From Ptiloglossa arizonensis (lineage: Eukaryota; Arthropoda; Insecta; Hymenoptera; Colletidae): 64,000 nucleotides of DNA. The DNA lies in NCBI RefSeq assembly GCF_051014685.1, contig NC_135054.1, positions 7,630,001-7,694,000 on the forward strand, read 5' to 3'. Shown here in pieces: positions 37,701-49,366 of this stretch. Numbering within the stretch: the first letter of the stretch is position 1; every line of letters starts with the position of its first letter. Below the pieces are notes generated by a model that was not told the DNA's origin, did not search any database, and was given only the letters and a program-made list of their open reading frames with translations. The position numbers were made by a program, and so were the translations under genes.

Positions 37701-39290
37701 AATCTAAACGAACGATTTTGATATTCCTTTTTCGGCATTATAGTTCTACGGTATAACTTACTCGCAACATTAAATTCTTCATTATTGCAGTTACGCGCTC
37801 CAATCGTTTTTACGATTCGACCAATAGGACTACCGTTCGTGGAACACGACCAGGAACGATATCCATGTTGACGTAAATTAATAAACCACTTCCCAGGAGT
37901 CTCTTATCGAGTTTATTTCCCCGTTACTCCATTATTCCGGTTTCCCGACTACGCTGACGGAATGAGAAAAACAATACAAAATTCGTTAAAAGTTTGCAGC
38001 AGCCGGTCGCTGATAGCAAACGATTCGTAAAACAACGTCCATCCGCTCGAAATTATCGTTTTACTTTATTATCGTGCATTAGCTCCATCGTTTGACTGCT
38101 AATGATACCGGTTTGTTTCGAAGTGTCCAGTTTTAACGCCGACCGATAACGTAACGTTATATTTTACGACCCACAAAGGATGCGACACGTGAAAGAAAAA
38201 GAGAGGGAAAGGGTTTAGTACGAGCGAATAAAAGTGCACGTTTTAACGAACAACGCCACGGGTGTTTTTTAATTAACAACACGTGAAATGAGCCTGTCCC
38301 GGCACGGTTATTACACTCGTCCTTTTTCACATTGCGCGCGTTTGCGAAGTAATTTTTTCTTTCTCTCCTTTGATTCATTACAGAACGAAATAGAATGCTA
38401 CGTTTTCCTATGAAAGTGAATCTAGAATATTTAATTTGCTACTACGTATACTCAACAATTTTCATCGAGGCATCACGCGTGATTGTGTTTCATTGCCCAA
38501 GTAGTCAAGTCTACTTACGGTGCATTCAGCTAAAGTACTTCTAATCTTTATAACGTTGCTGTAATTTAATTTTAGAATCGAGGAATGAAATATTAAAGAA
38601 TTGATGAGCATTACTGACCTCCCGATGAATTACGAACAATTATTGCGCAAAGAACCACTATCGATAACACTGAAGTAAGACGAAGTAAGACATTTAGCAA
38701 GATATAGTTGACATTTATAGCTTCGAAAAGGTTTGACCTATTTGTCTATAAACTCGCAGTAATTATCGTGACTTAATAACAAGATCTGTTAAACACCTGT
38801 TTTTTCTTTCAGTTATAATTTCAATTCTATGCAAAATCAAGGACAATTTATTGTCACTGTAGAACACGAAAAAGTGATCGTAGGGCTATCGACCGAAGGT
38901 AGAAAGCGTTGCATAATCGTGCTGTTGAATATTGACCCATACTTCGAAAATACACTCGTCAGATTCTTGATCTATTAACTCGGTAACGTCAAAAGTGAAA
39001 TTACACCGGAATCAATCAGACCTGAAAACGAACACCTGAGCATAAACGGCAACTGCGTGTTAATGCACACGCGATGAATAGATAATGAATGGTAATTGTA
39101 ACGTTGACGTATCCGAATGAAATCGAGCTCCCCAAACAACGGTCCGATCGCATCGTAGCTAACGAGTCAAGAGAAAGCAGATGAAAGTTGACCAAGTCGT
39201 CGAACAGGATCAACAATCCTGTCGCTGTCCACGTTGACCGAATCTCGTTAATAACAGGTCGTTGTCACAGTAAATAACAATAAAACTCTA
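34730..39290. other. Long AT-rich stretch
   Basis: CTCTTCCCCAG and CTCTTTCCCCAG recur at about 34828 and 34871. No exon, RNA gene or transposon was recognised. Confidence 0.45.
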
Positions 39291-39345
39291 TTAATGTGGT
39301 GGTACGACTAGTTACAGGGGCTGGCAGTCGGCCAAGAACATACGG

Positions 39346-39551
39346 GCACGGCTATTCACCCCGTGGAGGGCAGGGTGAACCACCCTCTCGGATCCAGCTG
39401 CTGTTGTTGCTACCAGCTCTCGCATACCTCACTGGCCGTATGTAATGCAGCATGGTTATGCAGTATTACACACTGGAATGGTCTCTCTCCAGGGAATCGA
39501 CCGATCGCAAGATGCATAAGGTACTCGTGGAATCACAGAAATCGATCCTAG
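39346..39551. other. GC-rich, exon-like island of unknown nature
   Basis: This is a sharply bounded GC-richer segment in AT-rich DNA. On the plus strand a frame from after TTACAG at 39317 encodes GYSPRGGQGEPPSR, then a short hydrophobic run IQLLLLLPALAYLTG, and meets a consensus-like donor GCC|GTATGT. The preceding pyrimidine tract is poor. Other frames on both strands are partly open too. It could be one exon of a secreted or membrane protein, a non-coding exon or a regulatory island. Confidence 0.25.
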
Positions 39552-39599
39552 CAGGTTTCAGATGGCTTTCGTTTCGAAGAGTTGCTTTCAAAGATTGAT

Positions 39600-39719
39600 C
39601 CCGTCGTGACGAGCGGTGCGAAAATAATAGTTGCTGGTTGAAAACTCCGTGAAAGATACTTTCAGGTATCGTTCCACTTCACGGTTTCAAATTAACCGCG
39701 AGTGAACATCGAATTAAAT
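39600..39719 (+). repeat. 120-bp dispersed element, copy 1
   Basis: This copy aligns to the reverse complement of 3999-4118 over its full 120 bp without a single gap, with 94 identical positions by hand count (about 78%). Similarity drops sharply at both ends. The best-kept part is the core GTGAAAGATACTTT-C/T-AGGTATCG-C/T-TCCAC. It contains a small hairpin (GATAC, six-base loop, GTATC) enclosed by GTG and CAC, and both copies keep the arms. No terminal inverted repeats, poly-A or target duplication were seen. It could be an old transposon family or a duplicated functional element; the sequence alone does not decide. Confidence 0.75.
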
Positions 39720-39923
39720 CAGTCGAGTTGAATACTCGAAATCACTTTTGCTATTGCTATTGGATAGCAACAGGTATCGAAATCACTTCGATACGAATAT
39801 ATTGACAATCGAAGTTGAAATCTTATATGGATTGAACAGCGATACTGTTCGATACCGTGGTTGATGATCTTCTCCTTTCACGTTTCTGTGCTCTTTATAT
39901 GGCATTTTGATGACCAACTGGCG

Positions 39924-39977
39924 CACCAATCAGCTGTTAGCAGTTTTCTGTTATGAAAACTGTTTACTTTATTGGTG
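39924..39977. other. Nested stem-loop with paired CCAAT motifs
   Basis: The inner stem CAGTTTTC (39941-39948) pairs perfectly with GAAAACTG (39955-39962) around a six-base loop. An outer stem CACCAAT (39924-39930) pairs perfectly with ATTGGTG (39971-39977). The outer arms are CCAAT-box-like words in opposite orientation. It could be a transcribed hairpin or a symmetrical protein site. Confidence 0.5.
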
Positions 39978-40080
39978 TTTCCAATTCGGGCGAGCGTAGT
40001 CAGACCGTGTCGATGGTCAGGTGTCATCCTTGTTACCTGTTTTCAAGATTTTTGTAATCTACCAACATTGACGCTATTAA

Positions 40081-40320
40081 CCCTTTGCACTCGAAACGTT
40101 TTTTCTACCTGAAACTTGCACCTCGATGGAATCTTTTAAATCGAAAAATTAATACGGAATGGAATATTTTTATTTCAATAATTGACATACATATGTTTAC
40201 ACCTTAAAAGAGTGTAATACCTAATTTCCAATTTGAATTTCAAGTCACAAAATTTTCCCGAATTGGAAGAAGTACACTGAATTGAGTGATGACCGAGGGT
40301 CTCCTCTCGAGTTCAAAGGG
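40081..40320. mobile_element. PiggyBac-type miniature element (TTAA-flanked MITE)
   Basis: A 240-bp segment lies between two TTAA tetranucleotides (40077-40080 and 40321-40324). The left end is CCCTTTGCACTCGA and the reverse complement of the right end is CCCTTTGAACTCGA, so the inverted arms differ at one of 14 positions. Family knowledge: TTAA target duplication with ends starting CCC is diagnostic of the piggyBac superfamily. The interior is AT-rich with no transposase frame, so the copy is non-autonomous. Confidence 0.74.
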
Positions 40321-40612
40321 TTAAGGCAATTGCACTTTTCGGCGCTGAATTCCTCGCTGTCTGTAAACATTTTTTTTTTCTTCTATTATTAGGTTATAAT
40401 AGGTCTTATGCTTGCGTCATAAATATTGGATAGCAATAGGGTTGAAGGATAACTTGCTCGAATAAATCGGTGACAATATCATATACCACTGAATATCATA
40501 TATTCATGGTCGATTATCCAGACTTCTGTTATTACGTAAGAACGTACGTTCAAGTAATTACCTTCCAATTGGAACTCTAAGTGATTGGTGTCTGGACGAT
40601 TCACCTAATCTT

Positions 40613-40689
40613 ACCTTTCTGCACATATCACGCGTTGCGTAAAACTGCTCGAGATAGACTTTTCGCATTCTCTCTTCTATATTCTTCGC
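40613..40689 (-). CDS. Weak candidate: minus-strand exon with AAG|GTAAGA donor
   Basis: On the minus strand the frame NIEERMRKVYLEQFYATR ends in DMCRK just before the donor AGAAAG|GTAAGATT. The possible acceptor, CTGCGCGAAG, is poor. The frame stays open for a further 18 codons past the donor. It lies beside the 40.7-kb inverted repeat, so it may belong to that decayed element instead. Confidence 0.15.
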
Positions 40690-40713
40690 GCAGTAAAATT
40701 ACAGTTATCTATG

Positions 40714-40892
40714 GTACGCGCGCGAGGAGATTGCGTCTGAAGTTATGGTGGGTTAGAGTTAGGATTCTACGCGTTCAGAGGCCATCTCAGGTGCGAAAAG
40801 GATGCGTGTATGTTTATTCCATACGTGAGATGACTTTCGAATGAATGGGACTACCAAACGCAACTCCAAACGCAATCTTCTCGCGTACGTAC
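40714..40892. repeat. Inverted repeat, 32-bp arms around a 115-bp spacer
   Basis: The left arm 40714-40745 (GTACGCGCGCGAGGAG and on) pairs with the reverse complement of the right arm 40861-40892 (GTACGTACGCGAGAAG and on). They match at 26 of 32 positions, and all six differences are transitions. It may be the ends of a decayed miniature transposon or a long stem. No target duplication is evident. Confidence 0.6.
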
Positions 40893-43800
40893 TATACATA
40901 ATTGTCATTTTATTGCACGAAGAGTATAGAAGAGAAAATACAGAGAAATATGTGTGTACATCCCCTAAACAAATAGACCGGTAACTTCAGGTACATCTAT
41001 CTCGTACGTGTACCACAAATTTCTATTTTATACTTGGTACACTTTTGACGATAAATTAACAAAGAAGAATATTTAGATTACTTACGAAGGGGAATTAGGA
41101 ACTTTAAAGCGTAGAGACTACAATGTTAAAAAGTGTTACATATTATTAAAAAATAGACAGCTAGATGGGAAATTTATAAATTATACAACAAATTTCAAAT
41201 ATAAATTTTGAGATATTCCGATGTCGCAACTAATCAAAATAACGTCACTTTTAGAAAAATCATACAAAATAGTTTTGGTTGAAACTTTGATTCAATTCTT
41301 TAAAATAGTATCTATGTGGTCAAGATTTTGAAAAATTATATTTTTATTTTCTTCCCTTGTAAAGTCAATATTTCTTACCCATAATATTTATTATTTATCT
41401 TCGATGATAGTTATTTAGATTTAGTAAGCAGATGCTTCAGAATCTCAGCTGTTCTTGCAGATGCTTGAAAATAATTCTGTCCATCGAGTGCATGCATACG
41501 TAAGTAAGATTCTTGAACTATTACCACTGATTTATCGAGTTACTGTTTCACCACTCCATTGAATATCATATCGTGTTAGATTAGCAAGTCACAACCTTCT
41601 AGACTGAATGAAAGAATTTACATCCGTTTGATCGGACTTTCGAAGCACGTGTTATCAAATTTCTTTCGAGAGTTCAACGAGAAACTTAATATGCCCATGA
41701 TGCATCGATCGAACTTGACGACAGCCAACTCTGTTTGACCATGCCGCGTCACTGATGCTTTTGGTACATTGACTAGTTGTGTAATCAACCGGACGGACTA
41801 AAACTTGACTTTGAGCCCAAAGAGGCCAAGATGCAAAATTGAACGCGTTACGTGCTCTGGTCGACTTCGCTAAAGAATTCCGTTTGCTATGCAAAAGCGG
41901 AGATCATTCCCCTCTGCTTGGGAATAAATTTTAGTCACGTCTATGCGATACTTGAACACCCTTCAGAGATTCCTGATTTCCTGTTTCATTAATGGGAATC
42001 AAATATTTGCCAAGGAAGCGAACGTTTCAATAATAAAAGTGCAATGATCCAAGCAAGTACTGTATGTAATTATAAACGACGACTTTGTGTCTGAATCTTC
42101 TTCTGTAAAACAAGTCTTTTTTAGTATATTAATCCAAAATATGTTTAAATAAAATTTACATTTAAGGAGAGAGTAATATTTTATTTTTATTTTCATAGCA
42201 GAATTTAAGAAATGTCCAGAAATTAAACTATAGGAACTAGAAAAATTTAATTCAAGTGTAGCTTCAATTAGTAGTTTCAGCTTCCGGAATGAATGATACA
42301 GTCAGAAAGGAGGTGATTCTGTGTAAAAAAATAAATCGAAAGCATAAAATAAAATTTTCCCGAACGAGGTTTCAACAATATAAATAACGAAACTCGTTTG
42401 GGCCACGCGCAATTTACTAAAATTCCGTTTAACTTTAATGGAGTTCTCAAATAATTATCACAACTGGAATTGTTCGTGTCAAATTGACTAACTGCATCGG
42501 AAGAATATTGTACTATTTAAATAAATTTGATCTCCAGTCGTGATAACGGTTTATTACAAATATGGTACAAGGAATTACATATTATTTACAGTCTATGTTT
42601 AAACAAAGTATAAATCACTATTTTATTAATATAAAAGGTTACAATTGATTTTAGTTGTTTCTTAAGCAACTTGAACCTAAGCAACTAAATTATAGCAGTA
42701 ATTTAGAAATAGATTATAATAAATATAAATTAATATTAATTATCTAATGTTCTTTGTAGATATAATTTTACATGCTAAGCAAAGTGTAGTTAGGTTTCTA
42801 TCAGCGGCGAAAGAAAATACGGAATAACGATGTCGTTTATTATTTATTTTTAATCTTGTAGCCTCAAGTGATGTAGATGTAGATGGCATCGACAATGCAT
42901 TTATTTTCCTGTATGTTTTTAACTATTGTTAACGAAAATCGATTGTTTAAGGTTTATCGAATCTGATTCATTTAGAAGTAACCGAATGTTGTACAATTTT
43001 GTATTATTTCAATTCGGATTTATCTCCGTTCATATGATATATACGAGACGAGCGCAATATATAATGAAACTAAGTCATTGCTCAACAATTTATGCAACGA
43101 CAACAGGTGTACATATGTGCATTTCTATTAATTGATCCAATGTATCCACAGGGTTTTTAGTTGAATTATAATATGTAATAACTTCTGGTTTTTAATCCGG
43201 TCTGGTTGAAAGTTTTTTACTATTGTGCAGTATACTTAGCAATACAAATTGCACATAAAATTTGTACGATGTTTAGCATTCGGCATTCGTTAACACTACT
43301 AGTATTACTTTGATTTACCTTCGAATGTCTGCTTTACACTTGAATTATAATTATTATAAATTTTCTATAAAATGGAATAAGTAATATACGTAACTAAAAA
43401 TAGATGTTCATTCTTTTAGAAAACAAATGAAACCTTTCTTCGATTCAAAGTAATTTGATCAGCACAAGGGTAACAAATATGGATATTTCATATAAAATAA
43501 TATTGAATGCATTTTTCCTTATCTGGCACATTATTCGAGTAATGTTGATAAAAGTAAATGCAATTCATGTAAATCGAATGTTTCGTCAAAAAGTTATTTA
43601 ATGCAAAATTTCGATTTTGAATCAAATTGACGAATATCTTTATATTATATACGTACAAATGTTTGAAAGTAATCGTTTACAATAGAAAATAGTGTTTTCC
43701 TATAATTAATTCTGTATGCTTTGTACATAGACGTGATTCGAAAGTGCAGAAGGAACCGTAAGGTTGGGGCTTATCAGTAAAGCCTGGGTTTAGCTTTCAT

Positions 43801-44450
43801 ATATTTAGAATCGATTTTCTCGAAAACGAAACTCCGAACAAAAAAATATTATTCCACGTTTAGGATTTATTTTTGTATGCAGAATCAATCTTCTTCGGCG
43901 TACACCACTCGTTGTAGGTCACCCTACGGGGTGTTTTCCGAAGTAGCGAGCACAATCTCCGGGGATGCGTCACAATACAAAAGAGACGCAAAGTGAAAAA
44001 TCTATTTGTGATATAGAAAAATGTGGATAATTTAAACACCTTTCCATTAATCCATCGACAATGATAGGAATTTCACAAATGTAAAAGTATACTCTTTTTG
44101 TACCATTTCATACAAACTATTGTATAAATGCGAATAAATAATATCGTATTTAGTAAATGACATTTCGTTACGTTATTTACAATATACAGAGCAGTAAGTA
44201 CTATTTATTTATTAATGCAAAAGTTTTTCGAGCATTCAATTTGACCAGAGATTTCCTCTAAATAGTCTTCTACACAATTAAAAATCAATAGAGACAACTT
44301 AATTTGTGTTTAATTAAAATAAAGATAAAACTTTTGGAAATCTCCAGTGAAGAAATTCTCTTCCTTTTGAGATTAGCACTTTTCAAGAGGTTTGGAAATC
44401 ACTGCCTTAAATAAACTACACAATTCAGGATATAAAAGATACATAATTAT
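40893..44450. other. AT-rich stretch
   Basis: A 39-nt candidate microexon (41461-41499) has a good acceptor CAGCTGTTCTTGCAG and donor CATAC|GTAAGT, but such short pairs also arise by chance. The possible repeat at 43730-43995 lies here. Nothing else was recognised. Confidence 0.4.
43730..43995. repeat. Possible interspersed-repeat relic ending in a GTAGGTCACCCTAC-type terminus
   Basis: The segment runs from GTGATTCGAAAGTGCAG through CGATTTTCTCGAAAACG to the small inverted word CACCCTACGGGGTG near 43922. A CACCCT/AGGGTG end is typical of several insect repeat families. No transposase frame or matching opposite end was identified. Confidence 0.3.
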
Positions 44451-44459
44451 CTACAATTA

Positions 44460-45060
44460 CACGGCACGATCTCAAGTATTCAATCGTCCTGGATCCAGAA
44501 TCGAACACGATCATTGAAGGACGATAGAAATTCGACGTTAAGCCATCGACTGGGAAACATCGCTTAGGACCCAAGTCACGAACAATCATTTTTCGCATTT
44601 CCAGTCGTTGACGATGGACGAACACCGTAGCTCGGAGCGGCGAAGCGCAAAAGTCGACGAAAGAATGGTAAAGGGAGAAGAAAAGCCTCACGGCTGGGTA
44701 ATCCGTTCTTAAGAAGGACGAAGGTCCGTCCAAGGGTCCCACTCGAGCAAGCGTTTGTTTTCTCTCGATTGCTATCGGGATCGAGGTGGAAAAAGTATTC
44801 GTCGTCGACGTCGTCCACCGGAAAACCAACTTTTTTTCTTTTTCTTCGGAGACCTTGGGTCCTCGCAGCGCTTTGCTTGGAACGGACCACGAGGAAAGTG
44901 GAGAAGGACCACAAGGAAAATGGAGAAGGACCACCTGGCGCGCCACTGAAAGCTCGTGGCCCTTGTTTCGCGTAGAAAGATCCCGCGGAACATCCCAGCG
45001 TGAGCGAGGACACAAATGCGAGCCGAAGCGGAAAAAGTGAACAAACCCCCGACAATTGAT
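44460..45060. other. GC-rich island with a 196-codon minus-strand frame
   Basis: The longest frame of the window (minus, 45015-44425) lies here, but two other minus frames and two plus frames are open over the same bases, partly because of the purine-rich 22-bp tandem. No domain was recognised, so I do not call it a gene. Confidence 0.4.
44884..44935. repeat. 22-bp tandem repeat, 2.5 copies
   Basis: GGACCACGAGGAAAGTGG at 44884 recurs as GGACCACAAGGAAAATGG at 44906, with a third start at 44928 (GGACCACCTGG). It lies inside a GC-rich island and makes a purine-rich stretch. Confidence 0.75.
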
Positions 45061-45069
45061 GCTCGCTAC

Positions 45070-47670
45070 TCTGTCTTATATAGAGTCTATTTGCGATGGT
45101 GTAACCGACTTTGCTGTAACAATGTAACTTCGTTTCGAGCCCGTTCCACTGGTGTAATTTTATTTCGAGGCTATTGCGACGATAAACGTGTTACCGATGT
45201 AAACGTTTATTGTTGTCTGGGAACGCTTTGGAAGATATATTTCGGAGTTTCTACTCTTTTCGAAACGATGTTCTTTTATTATAGTAACTAGAATCTCTAT
45301 AAAGAGAATATTAATTTTACCGTAGAATATAAAATATTACAAATATTGTACAATACTATACAATACGATTAGAAATTTTCTACTGTTGAATCGCTGCACG
45401 AATATTTTGTATTTTTTAGCGATCCACAGTGTTGAAATTATTAACTCTGTTGGTCTTTACTCCTGATATTAAACATAGGAAGAATGGACGAGGAATATAC
45501 GTCGTGTATGAAATAATTATTGCTTTTGAAATATGATGTACGCGTACGAGTAAGGGCATACATTATTTTCAGATAGGAAAGAATTAAATATTTCTTCTCT
45601 TTGGCCAATATTTTTCACGATATTGTATTTCTCTTCCAAGTTATAAATTCAGAGAGCTTTGATACACGGAGCACGATGGGCATATTTACTCGTCAACCAC
45701 GACACCCGTGCGTAGAGGAAAAAAAAAAAAATGAAATTCAACGTTTTCATACATTTGACGCGAGAAAAATCTGTGAAACTTTTATTCGTATTCATGTATC
45801 CAGCCGTCTTGGAGATTCATGCCTAACTTTGCTCCGAAAATTTTCTGCGACTTTAAAAGCGACTATACCGAAATAATCGCACGGAACACTTCAATTTCAG
45901 GCAGCTTAAGGAACGAGGATTCCCTTGAAACGTATTATACTTAAACGTGCTCTTATTTTGATACGAACATTGCTGCACTCGAGAGTTCGCGTCCATCCAC
46001 CGACGTTTGCCCTTTTACAAAGAGAGGAAATCTTTTTAACTTTCATGACGTTGGCAACAGTTTTCATTTCGCGTACCGAACACTTTGACATCGAACGCAG
46101 AAGCTTGGATGAAAAACGCTGTAACGTCGCGCAAAAATTCTAAGGGGATCCAAGATGCTCGCCCTTGTCACGTTAAAGAAGAAGTACATATTGAAAAGCA
46201 GTGGCTAACGAGAGGAAGAAAATTCATCTTGTTTGCTGCGTGCCCCCTTCAATTCGGAGACTCGAGTCGAAGGGCTTTAATGCAACGGGCGCGATGGAAA
46301 CTGCAAAAATTCTAAAATCGTGTTACATTTTTTTCAGATTTAATGCCAGCAATTCTGTATTTACCTCGTTTAAATCTCTCTAAGAAATCAAGGTCCATTC
46401 CACCGTTGTTTATATTTCCTGTTTACCTTCATGCATTATTAATAACGTTTCTGGAGCTTCGCTTTCGTTAACAAAAGCATGCCTTCGTTACAGCGAATAA
46501 GAAAGTTCGCGTGAGTAAATTTGTAAACTTCTTGGAAAGTATTGGTTACTCGTGTTCATGTTCACCGTAAAAGTTGCATGTTAACGAACTATAAGTCAGT
46601 TCTGCACATCCTGTAATTTATGAAGCTGGTCCTCGATACCAATATTCGCTATAGTAAACCGATGAACAAGTTGGTAATATTCGTTTAATTATTACGCTGT
46701 AATTTCGCCAAAGTTCGCATACAACGAATTTCGAATTTTTTAAAACTTTTTATAATTATACCGTACCTATGTACGAGGTTCATTTCGACGAAATCTATTG
46801 TATAATGGCTCCCAATACCCTGAAAGATATTAAATTAAAATAATCTTCACGTCGTGCCAAGAATTTTAATTTCAAATCGCGTCAAGTTTGTAGAGCGTGG
46901 AAGGCAGTTATTAAAATTTAAGAAGTAAATAATATCCTACCTACTTCATTAAAGAAAGTTAAGGGTGAGACTCATTTTGAGCAAAACGAAATAATTTTCT
47001 ATCCAAGGGGAATTATCTTTCTTTGGATCGTACTGAAAACAAATACACGATTTAATGAGAAAATTTTACTAATTAACGTAAAACTCGAATCACATTTCAC
47101 TTATTCAAATTGCGTAAATTGTTCAATAAGGTATCTACAATTCTGGAGCACGTAAGAAAGGTATATTTTCTTTCATTCTTCACAGTGATCATTGATGATG
47201 GACCAAGAAATAATTAACGTATGAATTCAAAGTACAATATTTAATGAACTATTTTCAAATATTTAAAAAAGTCTGTCTTAATTTTTTCTCGGGATTTGTT
47301 ACTCTTTAAGTCCATTCCCGACGATCGTTAACAATAAAAAAGACTATCGCCAATCTTTAATGCAGTATTGGTGCTACTTTTCGTTTGTAACAAAAAACAT
47401 ATTTTACCTCTGGTTTCAGACTTTTCAGGTACACTGCATACAATATGTAATAGAAGACTATCAATCTCACTTTATAAACGAAAAACATCAAAAATTCTCT
47501 CTCATCGGCATGTATAGCAAAGCTTCTGAAAGATGTTGCTCGTTTCTCTTCCTAGACGGTGGAACGATACCCAATAGGGAAACTGTTACAGTCGTTACCC
47601 ACGTTCTCAATGTTACGTTACGTATCGTGCTACACGAGTTCTGACTTCTGAAACAACGAAGTACTCGCAA
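45070..47670. other. AT-rich stretch
   Basis: A 94-codon plus frame from ATG at 47360 has no recognised similarity. No promoter or splice pattern supports any frame. Confidence 0.45.
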
Positions 47671-47679
47671 AGATGGACG

Positions 47680-48087
47680 ATTCGATTTTAGCAGGGTCCG
47701 TGCGGAAGCGTTTGCATTTTTAAATCGTGTAATCCTGTGCTCTCGTAGCCACGAAACGAGTTGAAAAGAAACAGAGAGGGGCAGGAAGAGATGGAGGGTA
47801 ATTGATATGGCTTTGGTCGGTAGATTAAATCGAGCGTAACGCGCGCAGCCTAGTCGTCGAGTTTCCTGCGGCGAATAAAAGGTCCTCCAGATTAATTTCC
47901 CGTTACCCCTGGCATCGGAATTTCTTCCTCGGTGGCGAGGAGAGACGAACGAAGCGACGAGGAAACAGTTCCGTGATACTGTTTGACGAAGACAGGACAG
48001 AAATTGCTATCCAGGCAGACAAAGCTTCTCGACTGGGAAATTCTGGCCGTCGTGGATACAGGAGGATTTTCTTCCTTTATCCGTGGT
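47680..48087. other. GC-balanced island next to the minisatellite
   Basis: It ends exactly where the minisatellite begins, at TCCGTG|GTAAGG, a donor-like junction. Short frames before it are closed upstream by stops. Confidence 0.4.
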
Positions 48088-48535
48088 AAGGAGATGCGAC
48101 GATTTGGGAAAATTTCACGTAGAGTAAAGAAATATTTTATTTATAACTATTACCGTGTACATTGAAGATAGAAGTATTATATGCCGAAGAAGAATGATTC
48201 GAATCGTAGGAAGGAGATGCGACGATTTGGTAGTAAGGAAATATTTTATTTATAATTATTACCGTGTACATTGAAGTTAGAAGTATTATATGCTGGAGAA
48301 GAGTGATTCGAATCGTAGTAAGGAGATACGACGATTTGAGGAAATTTCATGTAGAGCAAGGAAATATTTTATTTCTAACTAATTATATGTGTACATTGAA
48401 GTTAGAAGTATTATATGCTGGAGAAGAGTGATTCGAATCGTAGTAAGGAGATGCAACGATTTGGTAGTAAGGAAATATTTTATTTATAATTATTACCGTG
48501 TATATTGAAATTAGAAGTATTATACGAGATACCAT
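48088..48535. repeat. Minisatellite, four units in long-short alternation
   Basis: Unit starts (AAGGAGATGCGACGATTTG and variants) lie at 48088, 48211, 48320 and 48445, giving unit lengths of 123, 109 and 125 bp and a last, shorter copy. Units 1 and 3 carry about 16 extra bases (AATTTCACGTAGAG-like) that units 2 and 4 lack. The array is therefore best read as two copies of a dimer of 232-234 bp. The units contain the palindrome GATTCGAATC, an ATTTTATTTATAA-type AT block and the end GAAGTATTATA. There is no conserved reading frame across units. Confidence 0.85.
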
Positions 48536-48739
48536 ATTGTTAAAAAAGAAATCTTACCATCAATTGTAATCAGCTCCGTTTGCATCGATTTTACCTTGAG
48601 ACGGTAAAATATATAAATTCCTTTCTCATCAATGTACCTAAATATATAAGTTTAAATAGACATATTCCTATGCCCTAATTCTCGAACTCAAGAAATACAA
48701 TAAGAAACAAGCCACACAATCGCCTTCGTTGCGAAATTA

Positions 48740-49300
48740 CACGAGCCTTCAAGCCCGCAGAAATTTATCCGGCGTATGACCTCAATACCCTAAACGAAGG
48801 TGAAGAAAGAAGAAACCGTTGTCGGATCGACTCGAGTCGAATGAAACGTCGAGGTCGAGACGTCGACGCTCGGCGTCTTCGTCCCCTTCGGGTCAAAAGA
48901 CAAGATTTTCCATTAAGTCGCACGAGCGCTTTCTTCGCGCAGAGAGGAGAAGGATGCCGGCAATAGAATTGCTAATCTGGCGATAAACACTTCCAAACGG
49001 CGCTCAGACGAACGCTTTACGTGGCTCGTGTAATCTGCATCCGGAGCCATTAATGCACTCCCCGAGAAAAAGCTGTGCGGATGCAGTGCACCGTGAAATA
49101 AAGCCGCAGACGGGAGATGCGCCATCGTACTCTCATCCTCATCGTCTGAGGGTATATTTCGAAGCCCACTCGAGCGGAGGAAGGACCTCACTTTGCATCG
49201 ATGTTCCACGAGATTCGGTGGGAAACGTTTACGGGAATACGGTAACTCCCCTCGATAAAAGTTGCAAACTTGGACACGCTCGGAGACTTTTAACGAATAC
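48740..49300. other. CpG-rich island
   Basis: A 98-codon minus frame from ATG at 49209 overlaps an open plus frame. No domain was recognised. It may be regulatory. Confidence 0.4.
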
Positions 49301-49366
49301 GATAAGCAATTTTATTCCAGAAATTTATCTGTTTTGTTTGGATCCTAGATCGAGAAGAGTAACGGG

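Noticed and set aside
44425..45015. Longest open frame of the window (196 codons, minus)
   Set aside because: Two other minus frames and two plus frames are open over the same bases, a purine-rich 22-bp tandem suppresses stops, and no domain or splice signal is present.
47983..48165. Frame running into the minisatellite at a GTAAGG junction, considered as an exon plus donor
   Set aside because: A stop lies immediately upstream, the start is not ATG, and the same GTAAGG or a close variant recurs in the later repeat units.
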